This document shows positions 1-10,246 of a DNA stretch of 64,000 bases, piece by piece. Made by a program: the position numbers and the translations under genes. The stretch covers positions 62,001-126,000 of the forward strand of contig CANEGO010000003.1 in the NCBI GenBank assembly GCA_947427095.1, given 5' to 3'. The DNA is from an uncultured Clostridium sp. GTDB taxonomy: Bacteria; Bacillota_I; Bacilli_A; RF39; UBA660. The notes below the pieces were generated by a model. The model did no database searches. It was given only the letters and a program-made list of their open reading frames with translations, and was not told where the DNA came from. Every line of letters begins with the position of its first letter. The first letter of the stretch is position 1.

Positions 1-798
1 GTAGAAATATTTCAAACATCGATTCTAATACATGATGATATTATTGATGAAGCAGATAAAAGGCGCGGTATGGATACTATAAATGCTAAATATAAAGGCC
101 ATATTGGTGTTGCTAAGGGAATTTGTATTGGCGATTTAGGTTTTTTTATTTCATATAGAATAATAAATAATTCCAATATTAGTAAAGAACTAAAAGATGA
201 GATTGTTAAAATATACTCTAAAACCTTACATAACACTGTAAATGGGGAAATAGTAGACGTAGAGCTTCCTTTAAAATCATTGGAATATCATAAAAATATG
301 GATGATAAAATTATATATGATATATACATCAACAAAACCGCTTGGTATACTATAATTGGTCCAATCCTTATTGGAGCAGCATCAGCTGGTGCAAGTGCTG
401 AAGATAAAGAAAAATTAATAGAAATGGGTACTAATCTAGGTATTGCTTTTCAAATTAAGGATGATTTATTAGGATTGTATTCAAGTGTTAGCAGTATGGG
501 AAAAACGCTTAATGACATAAAAGAAGGAAAACAAACTATTATTTATAAGTATGCTATAGATCATGCTAGTAAAGAAGAATTAGATGTAATTAGCAAGTAT
601 TATGGCAACCCTAATGTTACAGAAGAAGAAAGTAATATTATAATTGAATTATTTGATAAATTAGGAGCAAGAAAAAATGCTGAAAACTTAGTTAAAAAAT
701 ACACGGATGACGGAATCAGTATAATTGATGCTATGGATGTTCAAAACAAAGATTTGTTTATGAAATTTGCAAATTATTTATTAAACAGAGATAAGTAA
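1..798 (+). CDS. polyprenyl synthetase family protein (5' truncated by window edge)
   Basis: Frame is open from base 1 (VEIFQTSILIHDDIIDEADKRRG...). First DDxxD motif DDIID and second aspartate-rich QIKDDLLG typical of polyprenyl synthetases. Confidence 0.9.
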   Translation, partial: VEIFQTSILIHDDIIDEADKRRGMDTINAKYKGHIGVAKGICIGDLGFFISYRIINNSNISKELKDEIVKIYSKTLHNTVNGEIVDVELPLKSLEYHKNMDDKIIYDIYINKTAWYTIIGPILIGAASAGASAEDKEKLIEMGTNLGIAFQIKDDLLGLYSSVSSMGKTLNDIKEGKQTIIYKYAIDHASKEELDVISKYYGNPNVTEEESNIIIELFDKLGARKNAENLVKKYTDDGISIIDAMDVQNKDLFMKFANYLLNRDK

Positions 799-836
799 GA
801 AGAAATTACTAAAATATAGTTAATTTCTTCTCTTTT
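799..836. terminator. intrinsic terminator between convergent genes
   Basis: AGAAGAAATTA ... TAATTTCTTCT stem followed by T-rich CTTTTT. Confidence 0.7.
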
Positions 837-848
837 TAAATTTAAGTT

Positions 849-1730
849 TTATATTAATTCATATTCTTTAGAAAGAATTCTTTTATCAGAACAATATTCC
901 ATAATAAATTTATTATCTTTTTTACAAATGATAATTCCTATAGTTTTATTTGGATTACTAGTTTTAATGTTTTTATCAATATAGTTCATATAAGCCTGTA
1001 TTTGACCTATGTGCTCTTTTTTTAGCTCGGTTGTTTTAAGCTCTAAAACAACGTAACAGGAAAATTTAATATTATATAAAAGCATGTCTATGTAATTATA
1101 AGTGTTGCCAATTTTTATCTTATATTCATTTGCAATGTAGGTAAAACCTTCACCTAATCCTAAAAGAAAGTCCTTTAGGTTTTCTAATATTAGTCCTTGT
1201 AATGCTTTTTCTGATATTTCTTCTTTATTAAATCTATTTTTTATTAGTATTGGATTTTTAATGAAATCACTAATGTTTTCTTTAGAATTATCATACTTTA
1301 TTAATTTTAATTTGGTTTTATCATCTAACCTTTCGTATTCGTTATTGTTTATTCTATTTCTTAATTCTCTTATAGATAAGTTTTGATTTTCAATTATTTT
1401 TATATAATAATTAATTTCATTTATGTCATTTATTTTAAGTAATTCTACATAATGACTCCAAGTTAAAAAGTCCGACAACGTCGGACGCTTTTCATAAAAT
1501 TGCCTCATATATTTTAGTCTTGTTTCTGTATATCCTTTTCCCAGTTCCTTAGTTAACTTTTTAGAATATTTTTTAATTATCCCTTCCCCGTAATGTTTTC
1601 CAGCATCACTTAATAATTTACCAACCTTATAATATGTTTTTAAATCACTTCTATTTTTAGAGTAGTCTTTTACTTTTTTATATATTTCATTATTTATTAG
1701 TTCGTTTTTTATTTCATTATAATAATTCAT
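849..1730 (-). CDS. DUF1016/YhcG family PDDEXK nuclease-like protein
   Basis: N-terminal YYKVGKLLSDAGKHYGEGIIKKYSKKLTKELGKGYTETRLKYMRQFY and C-terminal EYKIKIGNTYNYIDMLLYNIKFSCYVVLELKT are typical of YhcG/DUF1016. Confidence 0.88.
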   Translation of the reverse strand: MNYYNEIKNELINNEIYKKVKDYSKNRSDLKTYYKVGKLLSDAGKHYGEGIIKKYSKKLTKELGKGYTETRLKYMRQFYEKRPTLSDFLTWSHYVELLKINDINEINYYIKIIENQNLSIRELRNRINNNEYERLDDKTKLKLIKYDNSKENISDFIKNPILIKNRFNKEEISEKALQGLILENLKDFLLGLGEGFTYIANEYKIKIGNTYNYIDMLLYNIKFSCYVVLELKTTELKKEHIGQIQAYMNYIDKNIKTSNPNKTIGIIICKKDNKFIMEYCSDKRILSKEYELI

Positions 1731-1880
1731 GTATATTGTTCCTTTCTATTGGGTAGCTATTATATAAAAAAATAAAAAGAAATGTGTCATAATTTGTTTT
1801 TACAGGTGGATTTACATAGAATTAAATAAAAATTTACTAATGTAAACTTCTTTTGTTAAAATTAAATTGGGTGATTATAT

Positions 1881-2521
1881 ATGAAAACTATAATTTACAT
1901 ATCAAGACATTCAGAACCTTTTACACAGATTGTGAAAGAAAATATGAATGAAACACTTCAAATCAATAATGAAAAACAGATTTTAAACGTTATTGGTGAA
2001 AAAAAGCAAAAAAATTAAGTGAACTTGATGAACTTAGTAATATAGATGTGGTTATATCTAGTAATTACGCAAGAGCAATTGCAACTGCTAAATATATAGC
2101 GGATAAAAATAATTTAAGTGTTATTGTTGATGAAGATTTTGGGGAAAGACGTTTTGGAATAGATGATTGGAATGAAATTGACGATGATTTTTATGAAAAA
2201 CAGTATAACGATGAAAACTTTAAAATGAAAAATGGTGAAAGTGCCAAGGAAGTAAAAGAAAGAATGTATGGTGCTTTACTTAAAGTTTTAAAAAAGTATA
2301 TGGGTAAAAAAGTTGTTATCGTTTCGCATGCAACCGCAATGTGTTTTTTGTTTTCGACGTGGTGCCAGCTTAATCTTATTGATACAAAAAGTAAAACAAG
2401 GACACTTTATTTTAAAAATAAACTAGTGTTTAGTGGTAATTACGATGCGCCGGAGTTATTTAAGTTAGAATTTGAGGATAAAAATTTAATTAATATAGAA
2501 AATATTAAAATTGATTATTAA
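1881..2521 (+). pseudogene. histidine phosphatase family protein, frameshifted in an A-tract
   Basis: MKTIIYISRHSEPF...NVIGEKKQKN* then, in another frame, ..KKLSELDELSNIDVVISSNYARAIATAKYIADKNN...VIVSHATAM. One extra A in A7 (1999-2005) restores a single ORF. Confidence 0.8.
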
Positions 2522-2534
2522 AAAAGGTGATATA

Positions 2535-4259
2535 GTGGAAAACTTAAGTATTAATGAGCAGCTTGAAAAATATCCTTATTTAAAAGCAGCGACTAAAAAT
2601 TACTTGTTTATTGAAAATAGTGAATTAGAAGAATTAAAAGAAAGTGACGTAATAGAAGTAGATGATGTTGATGTTAAAATAGACTTTTTAAAAAAAGTTC
2701 TTGAAGATGATAGATATTATTCATATGTAAAGAAATATTTTAATGGAGAAATAGAGGATTTTCATGTGGCTTCAATTTATATGGGAGATACAATTGGCAA
2801 TATAGAATACAGTAAACTAAGCATAATAAAAGGTATTGAATATTTACTTCAAAATAAGATCTTATTTTTGAATTCTGAAGAAGAAAAAAGATTTAATGAA
2901 CTTAAAAACTCTATATCATTTGATAAATTTTTACAAAAAATAAATGAAGAAATTTATGATGTCTTAATAGATGGTATAAAATATCATATTAAAGTTAAAG
3001 ATATGCTTAGTTTAATGCTTATGCATAATAAGGAATTTGATAAATTATGCTATGATAATACTGTTAAAACTATTAATGGTATTGCGAAAAATCACTTTGT
3101 TTATGCTGTTTATAGATATTTTAGAAATAGTGGTGTTTTAAATGAGTATATCATGCCAGAAATCATAATAAAAAGATATGATGATATAAGAACATTTAAA
3201 AAAATAGATATAGAAGCTATAAATAGATTTTTAAAAACAAAAGATACAAAACATAAAGAATTTGAAATTAATAAAGAGTTAAAAAAATTTATATTAGATG
3301 GAATGCCAGAAAATGCCAGCAAATTAGAAAAGGCAATATATATTTATATAAAAATGTGTAAAACATTAACGTATGATGATGAATACTATGCGGTAAATCA
3401 AAAAGGAAAAGCAGTAGAAAAACATTTAGATATTAATTATGCATCAAAGATTACACCTTCTAATAATAAGGTGGTATGCTTTGAATTTAATATTATATAT
3501 AGTAAATTTTTAAGTGAATTAGGCATTAATTTTGAAAGTGAGTATAAAAACTTAGTGGGTGAAGCATATGGTTATGGGCATGCCTCTTTAACGTTTAGGG
3601 ATGATAAGTTTTTAGTTAAAGCGGATTCTGTAACCTCTGTTTTAAATGGCGATCTTATAGAGGCAAAATTAAACAGACCTTTAAATGGACTAAAATGTAT
3701 GAATTGCAATTTTAGTACTAATATAGAATTTAATGAAATGGTCATGAGAATGTATAAATTGGTTGTGGAGCAGGAAGCTGCTAAAAATAAAAAAGTTAAC
3801 AGCATGAATTCTTTTGAAGAAATAATGAATGATTATGAGCATGCAACCGATAGCATTAAACCGGTTAGTTTAAATGAAAAATTATCTATACTAATAAATA
3901 AAGTTAATTCCGCTAAGTTTGTTGGAATAGATTCTTTAGCAATCATACTTAAATTAAAGAAAATATTATTTAATGAAGATGAGAGGGTTAAAAATGTAAG
4001 AATTACTATAATAAGAAACAATGAACCATTTGAAAGGGAAAATGTTGCTATGGCAAGTATGATAATTACTTTAAATTCAGTAAGTATAGTAAGAAATCCA
4101 GGTGAAAATACATACTATTATTTTAATCCAGATAAAGATTTAGTTTCAATTACTAAAGAAGAATTACAAGATAAATTTGATAATGGCATATTTGAGTATG
4201 TTTCCAAAGATGATCCGTTAATCCCGGGAATCGAGAGCAAAGTAGGTGCTAAAAAATGA
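2535..4259 (+). CDS. hypothetical protein with transglutaminase-like C-H-D region
   Basis: GTG start after AAAGGTGATATA. Contains NKVVCFEFNIIYSKFLSELGINFE...GYGHASLTFRDDKFLVKADSV (Cys-His-Asp order). Confidence 0.6.
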   Translation: MENLSINEQLEKYPYLKAATKNYLFIENSELEELKESDVIEVDDVDVKIDFLKKVLEDDRYYSYVKKYFNGEIEDFHVASIYMGDTIGNIEYSKLSIIKGIEYLLQNKILFLNSEEEKRFNELKNSISFDKFLQKINEEIYDVLIDGIKYHIKVKDMLSLMLMHNKEFDKLCYDNTVKTINGIAKNHFVYAVYRYFRNSGVLNEYIMPEIIIKRYDDIRTFKKIDIEAINRFLKTKDTKHKEFEINKELKKFILDGMPENASKLEKAIYIYIKMCKTLTYDDEYYAVNQKGKAVEKHLDINYASKITPSNNKVVCFEFNIIYSKFLSELGINFESEYKNLVGEAYGYGHASLTFRDDKFLVKADSVTSVLNGDLIEAKLNRPLNGLKCMNCNFSTNIEFNEMVMRMYKLVVEQEAAKNKKVNSMNSFEEIMNDYEHATDSIKPVSLNEKLSILINKVNSAKFVGIDSLAIILKLKKILFNEDERVKNVRITIIRNNEPFERENVAMASMIITLNSVSIVRNPGENTYYYFNPDKDLVSITKEELQDKFDNGIFEYVSKDDPLIPGIESKVGAKK

Positions 4260-4465
4260 TAGATAAGTTAAAAGATATAAATAAACAGTTAATCACATTA
4301 AATAAAGATAATAAAAAGGAATTAGATAAGCAACTGATAATAAAAAAGATTTTAGAAGAAAAAGATTGTTTCTTAAAAATGAGTATAGAAAAAGCTTATG
4401 GGATATTAAGAGATTTAAAAATAGACGAGATGGATTTAAGAAAAGTTTATATGGAATTAATATAA
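4256..4465 (+). CDS. small hypothetical protein
   Basis: 69-aa ORF overlapping the upstream stop (ATGA); translational coupling plausible. Confidence 0.6.
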   Translation: MIDKLKDINKQLITLNKDNKKELDKQLIIKKILEEKDCFLKMSIEKAYGILRDLKIDEMDLRKVYMELI

Positions 4466-4482
4466 AATCAAGGTGATAATAT

Positions 4483-5622
4483 ATGAAATATGTAAAAGTT
4501 ATGTTTGGTACTATTAGTGGGGCTAAAAGTGATTTTGAATATAAATTAGGTGAAGTAAATATAAGTAATAATTGGAATCCAAATGCTGATAATCCAAAAG
4601 AATTTGGCGGTTTTAATTATTGTGATGAGGAGTGCATTTTAAGATGGTTACATAGAGGTGACACAATCTATGATGTAGAAATTCCTGAAGATGCTGAAAA
4701 TGTAAAAATGAATGGTGCTACTACGATATATAGAACAAATAAAATAATTGTTAAAAACCCTAGAAAAGTAACTGATGAAATGGCGTTACATTTTTATAAA
4801 ATATCTAATATCCCGGAAAAATCATATTACAAAGCACTTGCTGCGGTTGCTGTAATGAATTATAAAAATACTGCTATGGAGATGTTAAGGGATAAGATAA
4901 ATAGAGAAAATATAGATGAAGTATTAGAAGAATGGAATGACTTTATTGAACATAAAGATAAGAATGATAGGAAAAATCTAAATGAACTCATTGTGGAACT
5001 TGAGGAATTATTAAATGAAATTAAATCAGATTTATTAATAAGTAGGTTTGTTGATAAAGAACCTTATATTAAAAAAATAACGGACGATAAGATTATCAAC
5101 TTAACTGGGCAAAGTGGTTCTGGCAAATCTTATTATGCTAAAGAACATTTTAGTAGTGACGCTTATGTAATAATAGATACAGATGATATATTTTCTGATA
5201 AAAGATTTTTATCAGCTACAGGTCTTAATAAAAGCTTGGGAGAATATTTTAGAAATAAATATAAAGAATTGCCTAATTTATCTGATGATTTTGACTTAAT
5301 ATATAATGAAATTATAAACTATTGTAAGGATATAGATAAAACAATTGTTATTGACTGTGCACAATTTCATTGTATTAAAGATATAAATATATTAAAAGGG
5401 AAAGTTATTATAATAAGAACCTGTATTGATACTTGCTATAATAGAGCAATATCAAGATGGATAGATAATCATAAACAAAATAATTGGGATTATACAGAAG
5501 ATGAACTAATTAAATATAAAGAAAGAAAAAAGAAAATTTATGACTGGTATAAATTTTCAAATGAATTTATAAAAAAGATAGATTTACTTTCTAAAAATAA
5601 TATTAATAAGTGCCAAAAATAG
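4483..5622 (+). CDS. P-loop kinase/AAA protein with unknown N-terminal domain
   Basis: Walker A GQSGSGKSYYA, VIIDTDDIF, TIVIDCAQF; SD AAGGTG upstream. Confidence 0.7.
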   Translation: MKYVKVMFGTISGAKSDFEYKLGEVNISNNWNPNADNPKEFGGFNYCDEECILRWLHRGDTIYDVEIPEDAENVKMNGATTIYRTNKIIVKNPRKVTDEMALHFYKISNIPEKSYYKALAAVAVMNYKNTAMEMLRDKINRENIDEVLEEWNDFIEHKDKNDRKNLNELIVELEELLNEIKSDLLISRFVDKEPYIKKITDDKIINLTGQSGSGKSYYAKEHFSSDAYVIIDTDDIFSDKRFLSATGLNKSLGEYFRNKYKELPNLSDDFDLIYNEIINYCKDIDKTIVIDCAQFHCIKDINILKGKVIIIRTCIDTCYNRAISRWIDNHKQNNWDYTEDELIKYKERKKKIYDWYKFSNEFIKKIDLLSKNNINKCQK

Positions 5623-5632
5623 TTACTGTGTG

Positions 5633-5661
5633 TTGACAATGTAATTACATTTTAATATAAT
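5633..5661 (+). promoter_or_regulatory. toxin-antitoxin promoter with palindromic operator in the spacer
   Basis: TTGACA (5633-5638), 17-bp spacer, TATAAT (5656-5661); perfect 14-bp palindrome AATGTAATTACATT at 5638-5651. Confidence 0.85.
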
Positions 5662-5680
5662 TATATTAAAGGTGATAAAT

Positions 5681-5953
5681 ATGGAGAAAGCTTCAAATAT
5701 AAATATAAGAGTGGATAATAATTTAAAAAAAGAGGCTGAAAAGCTATTTAACGATTTAGGTATAAACATGTCTTCTGCAATAAACGTTTTTTTAAAACAA
5801 TCTGTAAGAGAACAAAAAATACCATTTGAAATAAGAAAAGAATATCCTAACTATGAAACAGAGATGGCAATAGCAGAAACTGATAAAGAAGAATATAAAA
5901 CTTCCAAAACTTATGATTCAGTAGATGAATTATTTGAGGATTTAAATAAATGA
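5681..5953 (+). CDS. type II antitoxin, RelB/DinJ family
   Basis: RHH-type NINIRVDNNLKKEAEKLFNDLGINMSSAINVFLKQSVREQKIPFEI is the DinJ/RelB signature; ATG at 5681 after AAAGGTG. Confidence 0.93.
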   Translation: MEKASNINIRVDNNLKKEAEKLFNDLGINMSSAINVFLKQSVREQKIPFEIRKEYPNYETEMAIAETDKEEYKTSKTYDSVDELFEDLNK

Positions 5954-6234
5954 AGTATAAAATAAATTTCACAAGTAAATTTAAAAGAGATTATAAATTA
6001 GCTGTTAAAAGAGGATTAAATATAAGTAAATTAAAAAACATTATTGAAAAATTATCATATGGAGAGGTATTAGAAAGAAAATTTAAGGATCATGAGCTAA
6101 TAAGTGATAAAAAATATGATAATGTAAGAGAATGTCATATTGAACCAGATTGGTTACTTATATATAAAATAGAAAAAGATATATTAACTTTGCATTTGAT
6201 TAGAACGGGTAAACATAACGATTTATTTAAATAA
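5950..6234 (+). CDS. type II toxin, YafQ family (RelE-like mRNA interferase)
   Basis: FTSKFKRDYKLAVKRGLNISKLKNIIEKLSYGE...HELISDKKYDNVRECHIEPDWLLIYKIEKDILTLHLIRTGKHNDLF; ATGA overlap with the antitoxin gene. Confidence 0.95.
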   Translation: MKYKINFTSKFKRDYKLAVKRGLNISKLKNIIEKLSYGEVLERKFKDHELISDKKYDNVRECHIEPDWLLIYKIEKDILTLHLIRTGKHNDLFK

Positions 6235-6252
6235 ATTTCTTTTTATATACTA

Positions 6253-6294
6253 TTAGCACTCTGACTTGACAAGTGCTAATTTTTGTTTTATACT
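6253..6294 (+). promoter_or_regulatory. CIRCE-like operator overlapping a sigma-A-type promoter
   Basis: TTAGCACTC-N9-AAGTGCTAA (6253-6279), TTGACA (6266-6271), 17-bp spacer, TATACT (6289-6294). Confidence 0.9.
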
Positions 6295-6348
6295 GGTTAT
6301 AGTGCAATAAAAAAGGTGCATAATATATTTATAAGGGGAGTGATATTT

Positions 6349-8454
6349 ATGTTTAATATGAACGAAGACAAGGAAGAGAATGTTTTGGAAAAATATGGTA
6401 GAGATATTACTCAGTACGTTAAAGATGGCAAAGTTGATCCAGTAATTGGAAGAGATGAAGAAATAAGAAGTATTACAAGAATATTATCTCGTAAAACCAA
6501 GAATAATCCAGTTTTAATTGGTGAACCTGGTGTTGGTAAAACCGCTATTATAGAAGGACTTGCACAGCGTATAGTAAAAGGTGATGTACCAAGTACTTTA
6601 AAAGATAAAACAATTTGGGAACTTGATATGGCATCATTAATTGCGGGTGCTAAGTATCGTGGCGAGTTTGAAGAAAGACTTAAAAACGTTTTAAATGAGG
6701 TTAAAAAGTCCGAAGGTAACATAATTATGTTCATTGATGAGATTCACATGATAGTAGGTGCTGGAAAATTAGAAGGTGCAATGGATGCTGGTAACATGCT
6801 TAAGCCAATGCTTGCAAGAGGAGAGATACATTGTATTGGTGCAACTACGTTAAATGAGTATCGTAAATATATAGAAGACGATGGAGCTTTAGAGCGTAGA
6901 TTCCAAAAAGTTATGGTAAAAGAACCTACGGTGTCTGATACAATTACAATTCTAAGAGGGTTAAAACCTAGGTTCGAAGTACATCACGGTGTATCTATAT
7001 CAGATGCAGCCTTAGTTGCGGCAGCAACCCTTTCAAATAGGTACATAACTGATAGATTTTTACCTGATAAAGCAATTGATTTAATTGATGAAGCTTGTGC
7101 AACAATACGTGTTCAAATGGATTCTGTACCTGAAAATATAGATAGTTTAACAAGAAGAATCATGAAACTTCAAATAGAAAGAGAAGCTATTAAGAAAGAT
7201 AAAGATGATATTAGTAAGGAAAGAGTAAAAGAACTAGATAGCAAAATAAAAGAGATGAAGGAAGAAGAAACCTCTCTTAGAAATGATTGGGAAAAAGAAA
7301 AAGCTATTCAATCTGATATTAAGAAAACTAAAAAAGAGTTAGAAGATGCTAGATTTAAACTTGAAATGGCTGAAAATAACTATGATTTAGAAAGTGCTGC
7401 AGTATTAAGACATGGTACTATTCCAGAACTAGAGAAAAAGCTTGATAATTTAAAACAAGCCAACGAAAATAAAATTTTATCAGATAGGGTAACTGATGAA
7501 TCTATCGCAGGCGTAATAGCAAGATGGACTAATATTCCTATAACTAAACTTGCTCAAGGTGAAAAAGAAAAGGTTCTTCGCTTAGAAGAAAACATGAAGT
7601 TAAGGGTAAAAGGCCAAGATAAAGCTTTAAATCTTGTTAGTGATGCTATTATAAGATCAAGATCAGGTATTAAAGATGAAAATAGACCAATCGGTTCATT
7701 TATCTTCTTAGGACCTACTGGTGTTGGTAAAACAGAAGTTGCAAGAACGCTTGCTTATGAGTTATTTGACGATGAAAAACACATGGTTAGAATAGATATG
7801 AGTGAATACATGGAAAGTCATTCTGTTGCAAGACTTATTGGAGCTCCTCCAGGATACGTAGGTTATGATGAAGGCGGACAGTTGACTGAGGCAGTAAGAA
7901 GAAATCCTTATAGCATAGTTTTATTTGATGAAATAGAAAAAGCTCATAAAGATGTTTTAAATATATTACTTCAAATACTAGATGATGGAAGAATAACTGA
8001 TGGTCATGGACGCACGATAGACTTTAAAAATACCATTATAATTATGACATCTAACGTTGGAAGCGAATATGTACTTGATGGTAAAGTAGATGAAGACGTT
8101 ATAAATAATGAATTAAAAGCTTACTTTAGACCAGAGTTCTTAAACCGTGTTGATGAAATAATAATATTTAACTCATTATCCAAAGAAGTTATTTATGAAA
8201 TACTAGATAAACTAGTAAGTGATTTAAATAAAAAATTATTGGGAAATAGAATATCCATAACATTAAGTGAAAAAGCTAAAGAATGGATTGTTGAAAATGG
8301 ATATGATCATAATTATGGTGCAAGACCACTTAAAAGATTTTTATCTAAAAACCTAGAGACTCTGTTAGCTAAAAAATTAATAGATGGAAGCATTATAACT
8401 GGAGATAATTTAACCGTTGATATAAAAGACGATAGTCTAGTAATAGTAAAGTAG
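6349..8454 (+). CDS. Clp protease ATP-binding subunit (ClpC/ClpE-like AAA+ unfoldase)
   Basis: Two Walker A sites ([16 protein letters not shown]), [59 protein letters not shown]. Confidence 0.96.
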   Translation: MFNMNEDKEENVLEKYGRDITQYVKDGKVDPVIGRDEEIRSITRILSRKTKNNPVLIGEPGVGKTAIIEGLAQRIVKGDVPSTLKDKTIWELDMASLIAGAKYRGEFEERLKNVLNEVKKSEGNIIMFIDEIHMIVGAGKLEGAMDAGNMLKPMLARGEIHCIGATTLNEYRKYIEDDGALERRFQKVMVKEPTVSDTITILRGLKPRFEVHHGVSISDAALVAAATLSNRYITDRFLPDKAIDLIDEACATIRVQMDSVPENIDSLTRRIMKLQIEREAIKKDKDDISKERVKELDSKIKEMKEEETSLRNDWEKEKAIQSDIKKTKKELEDARFKLEMAENNYDLESAAVLRHGTIPELEKKLDNLKQANENKILSDRVTDESIAGVIARWTNIPITKLAQGEKEKVLRLEENMKLRVKGQDKALNLVSDAIIRSRSGIKDENRPIGSFIFLGPTGVGKTEVARTLAYELFDDEKHMVRIDMSEYMESHSVARLIGAPPGYVGYDEGGQLTEAVRRNPYSIVLFDEIEKAHKDVLNILLQILDDGRITDGHGRTIDFKNTIIIMTSNVGSEYVLDGKVDEDVINNELKAYFRPEFLNRVDEIIIFNSLSKEVIYEILDKLVSDLNKKLLGNRISITLSEKAKEWIVENGYDHNYGARPLKRFLSKNLETLLAKKLIDGSIITGDNLTVDIKDDSLVIVK

Positions 8455-8482
8455 AATTACATAATTGTAGTTCTTCTTTTGT
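8455..8482 (+). terminator. intrinsic terminator after clp
   Basis: GAATTACA TAAT TGTAGTTC hairpin (one T-G wobble) followed by TTCTTTTGTTTT. Confidence 0.55.
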
Positions 8483-8512
8483 TTTGATGATATAATTTAG
8501 ATAGGTGGTTAT

Positions 8513-9673
8513 ATGGATTATCTAAAAAGTGAAGAAGAAATGTTTAATTTTGTAAGTAATTTACCAAAAAATATTAGATATACTAAGCTTTTTTTAAGTT
8601 GCAAAGAAAAAACTGCAAATGTTTTTTCAAACTTTTGCAGTAAATATGAGGATGTAATATTAAAAAATGTAGTTACTTTTAAATCTGATATACCGATTGA
8701 TAATGTTTTCAATTTAATGATTTTAATTCACACGTTACAATTTTTTAATACTAATTTCGCTAAGCAAAATAAAGAAAAAATAGAGCATTTTATAATTGAT
8801 AATTTTAGTAAGATAGATCCTGAGATATTTTATTATAATGATAGTTATTTTTTGTTGGAAGATTTAATAGAATGTTCAAAAAAACATCCCTTTATTTATG
8901 AATTTTTAAATAAACATTTGGAATTTATTGCAATTATTTTAACTAATAAAAAATTAACAATGTTAAAAAAAGAAAAAATTTTAAATACTTATACGGAACT
9001 TATTAAGGATGTCTTTAGAATAGAAAACGCTAACATATGTGACTTGGTTTTAAAAAGAGGTGTGTTTTCTAATGTTTTGATAATAAAGGATAAAGTAATA
9101 AAGTCCGGAAAAAAAGTAACAAAAAATATACCATATCATAAAAGATTGCTTCAGCCAATTATAAGACAAGTTATTACTAGCATTAATGATAATAATGTTG
9201 CTCTTGATTTTATTGAAGTTTACGAAAGAACATTGCCTTTTGAAGAGAATGATGTTTCCTGCTATGATGTGTTTAAGGAAATGTTAGACGATGGTATTTT
9301 ATGGAGTGATCCTAAAGATGATAATTTAGGTATACTAATAAAGCCAAATACTGCTTTTAGAGAAAAAATAGAAGATTATGATAAACCATTTTTTATTGAT
9401 GATGAAGTTGTTAATATTTTTGGAGATAGAAAAAAAGAAGTTTTGAAAAAGGGTGAAGTAGTAGTAATTGATTTGGATTTTGTATATGATGTAAAAAAAT
9501 ATATAAGTAAAGATGTAGTAATGCATGATTTAATGAAAAATCCAAATGTAGATGGTCATTATTTTTTTGATAAGTTGAAAAATTGTAATATTAAAATTGG
9601 AAGTTTTATTGGTCTTTATTTAGATAAATATGTTAATGAAGTAAAAAAAGAACTTGAAATTATAAAAAAGTAA
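8513..9673 (+). CDS. hypothetical protein
   Basis: 386-aa ORF with upstream GGTGG and promoter-like GATATAAT; no recognisable domain. Confidence 0.7.
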   Translation: MDYLKSEEEMFNFVSNLPKNIRYTKLFLSCKEKTANVFSNFCSKYEDVILKNVVTFKSDIPIDNVFNLMILIHTLQFFNTNFAKQNKEKIEHFIIDNFSKIDPEIFYYNDSYFLLEDLIECSKKHPFIYEFLNKHLEFIAIILTNKKLTMLKKEKILNTYTELIKDVFRIENANICDLVLKRGVFSNVLIIKDKVIKSGKKVTKNIPYHKRLLQPIIRQVITSINDNNVALDFIEVYERTLPFEENDVSCYDVFKEMLDDGILWSDPKDDNLGILIKPNTAFREKIEDYDKPFFIDDEVVNIFGDRKKEVLKKGEVVVIDLDFVYDVKKYISKDVVMHDLMKNPNVDGHYFFDKLKNCNIKIGSFIGLYLDKYVNEVKKELEIIKK

Positions 9674-9819
9674 ATAATTTATGTATAAAATAGAATTTTT
9701 AATACCATAAAATTAATGCTTGTTAGTAAAGCAAGTTGTAAAGTTGTAGAAAAATGTTTTTAAATTGCATTTTTTTGTGTTAATATTATACTAGATTAGA
9801 AGAGTAAGGAGTTGATATT

Positions 9820-10167
9820 ATGGCTAAGAAAGAAGAAAAAGCAAAAGTAGGAAGACCAAAATTAGCTGATCCAGAACTTATTAAAGATTCATGGTGCAAA
9901 ATAGGTGCATGCTTATCAGTTGCTTTAGTAATGGCAATATGTGGTGCAGGCGTTCTAACTGGTAGAACTCCTTGGCAAATAATAACTTTCCACAATCCAA
10001 ATAAAATTCAAGGAAATGCTCTAAATAGTGAAAATACAAAAATTATTGATGCTAAATCTTTGAATAATACTAGGGTTATTAAAGCAAAAAAAGCGACTAC
10101 TAGAATAATTAGTCCGAATGGGGAAATAACTTATATTATTCCTGCTAATGAATCAGTAAGTAAATAA
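9820..10167 (+). CDS. small single-TM hypothetical protein
   Basis: AGGAG SD; VGRPKLADPEL, then hydrophobic segment IGACLSVALVMAICGAGVLTG. Confidence 0.65.
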   Translation: MAKKEEKAKVGRPKLADPELIKDSWCKIGACLSVALVMAICGAGVLTGRTPWQIITFHNPNKIQGNALNSENTKIIDAKSLNNTRVIKAKKATTRIISPNGEITYIIPANESVSK

Positions 10168-10192
10168 AAACGTCATAAAAGACGTTTTTTTG
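10166..10192 (+). terminator. intrinsic terminator
   Basis: AAACGTCATAAAAGACGTTTTTTTG hairpin with T-run. Confidence 0.75.
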
Positions 10193-10246
10193 TTCGTTCT
10201 TTGCTTTTTTTAGTATGAATGTTATAATGAAAATAGGTGAATATAA

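Noticed and set aside
6411-6734. Antisense ORF inside clp (and similar antisense ORFs within 3110-4021, 12076-12387, 15572-15958, 40031-40525, 49098-49355)
   Set aside because: Shadow ORFs opposite strongly coding frames, no SD and no recognisable domain.
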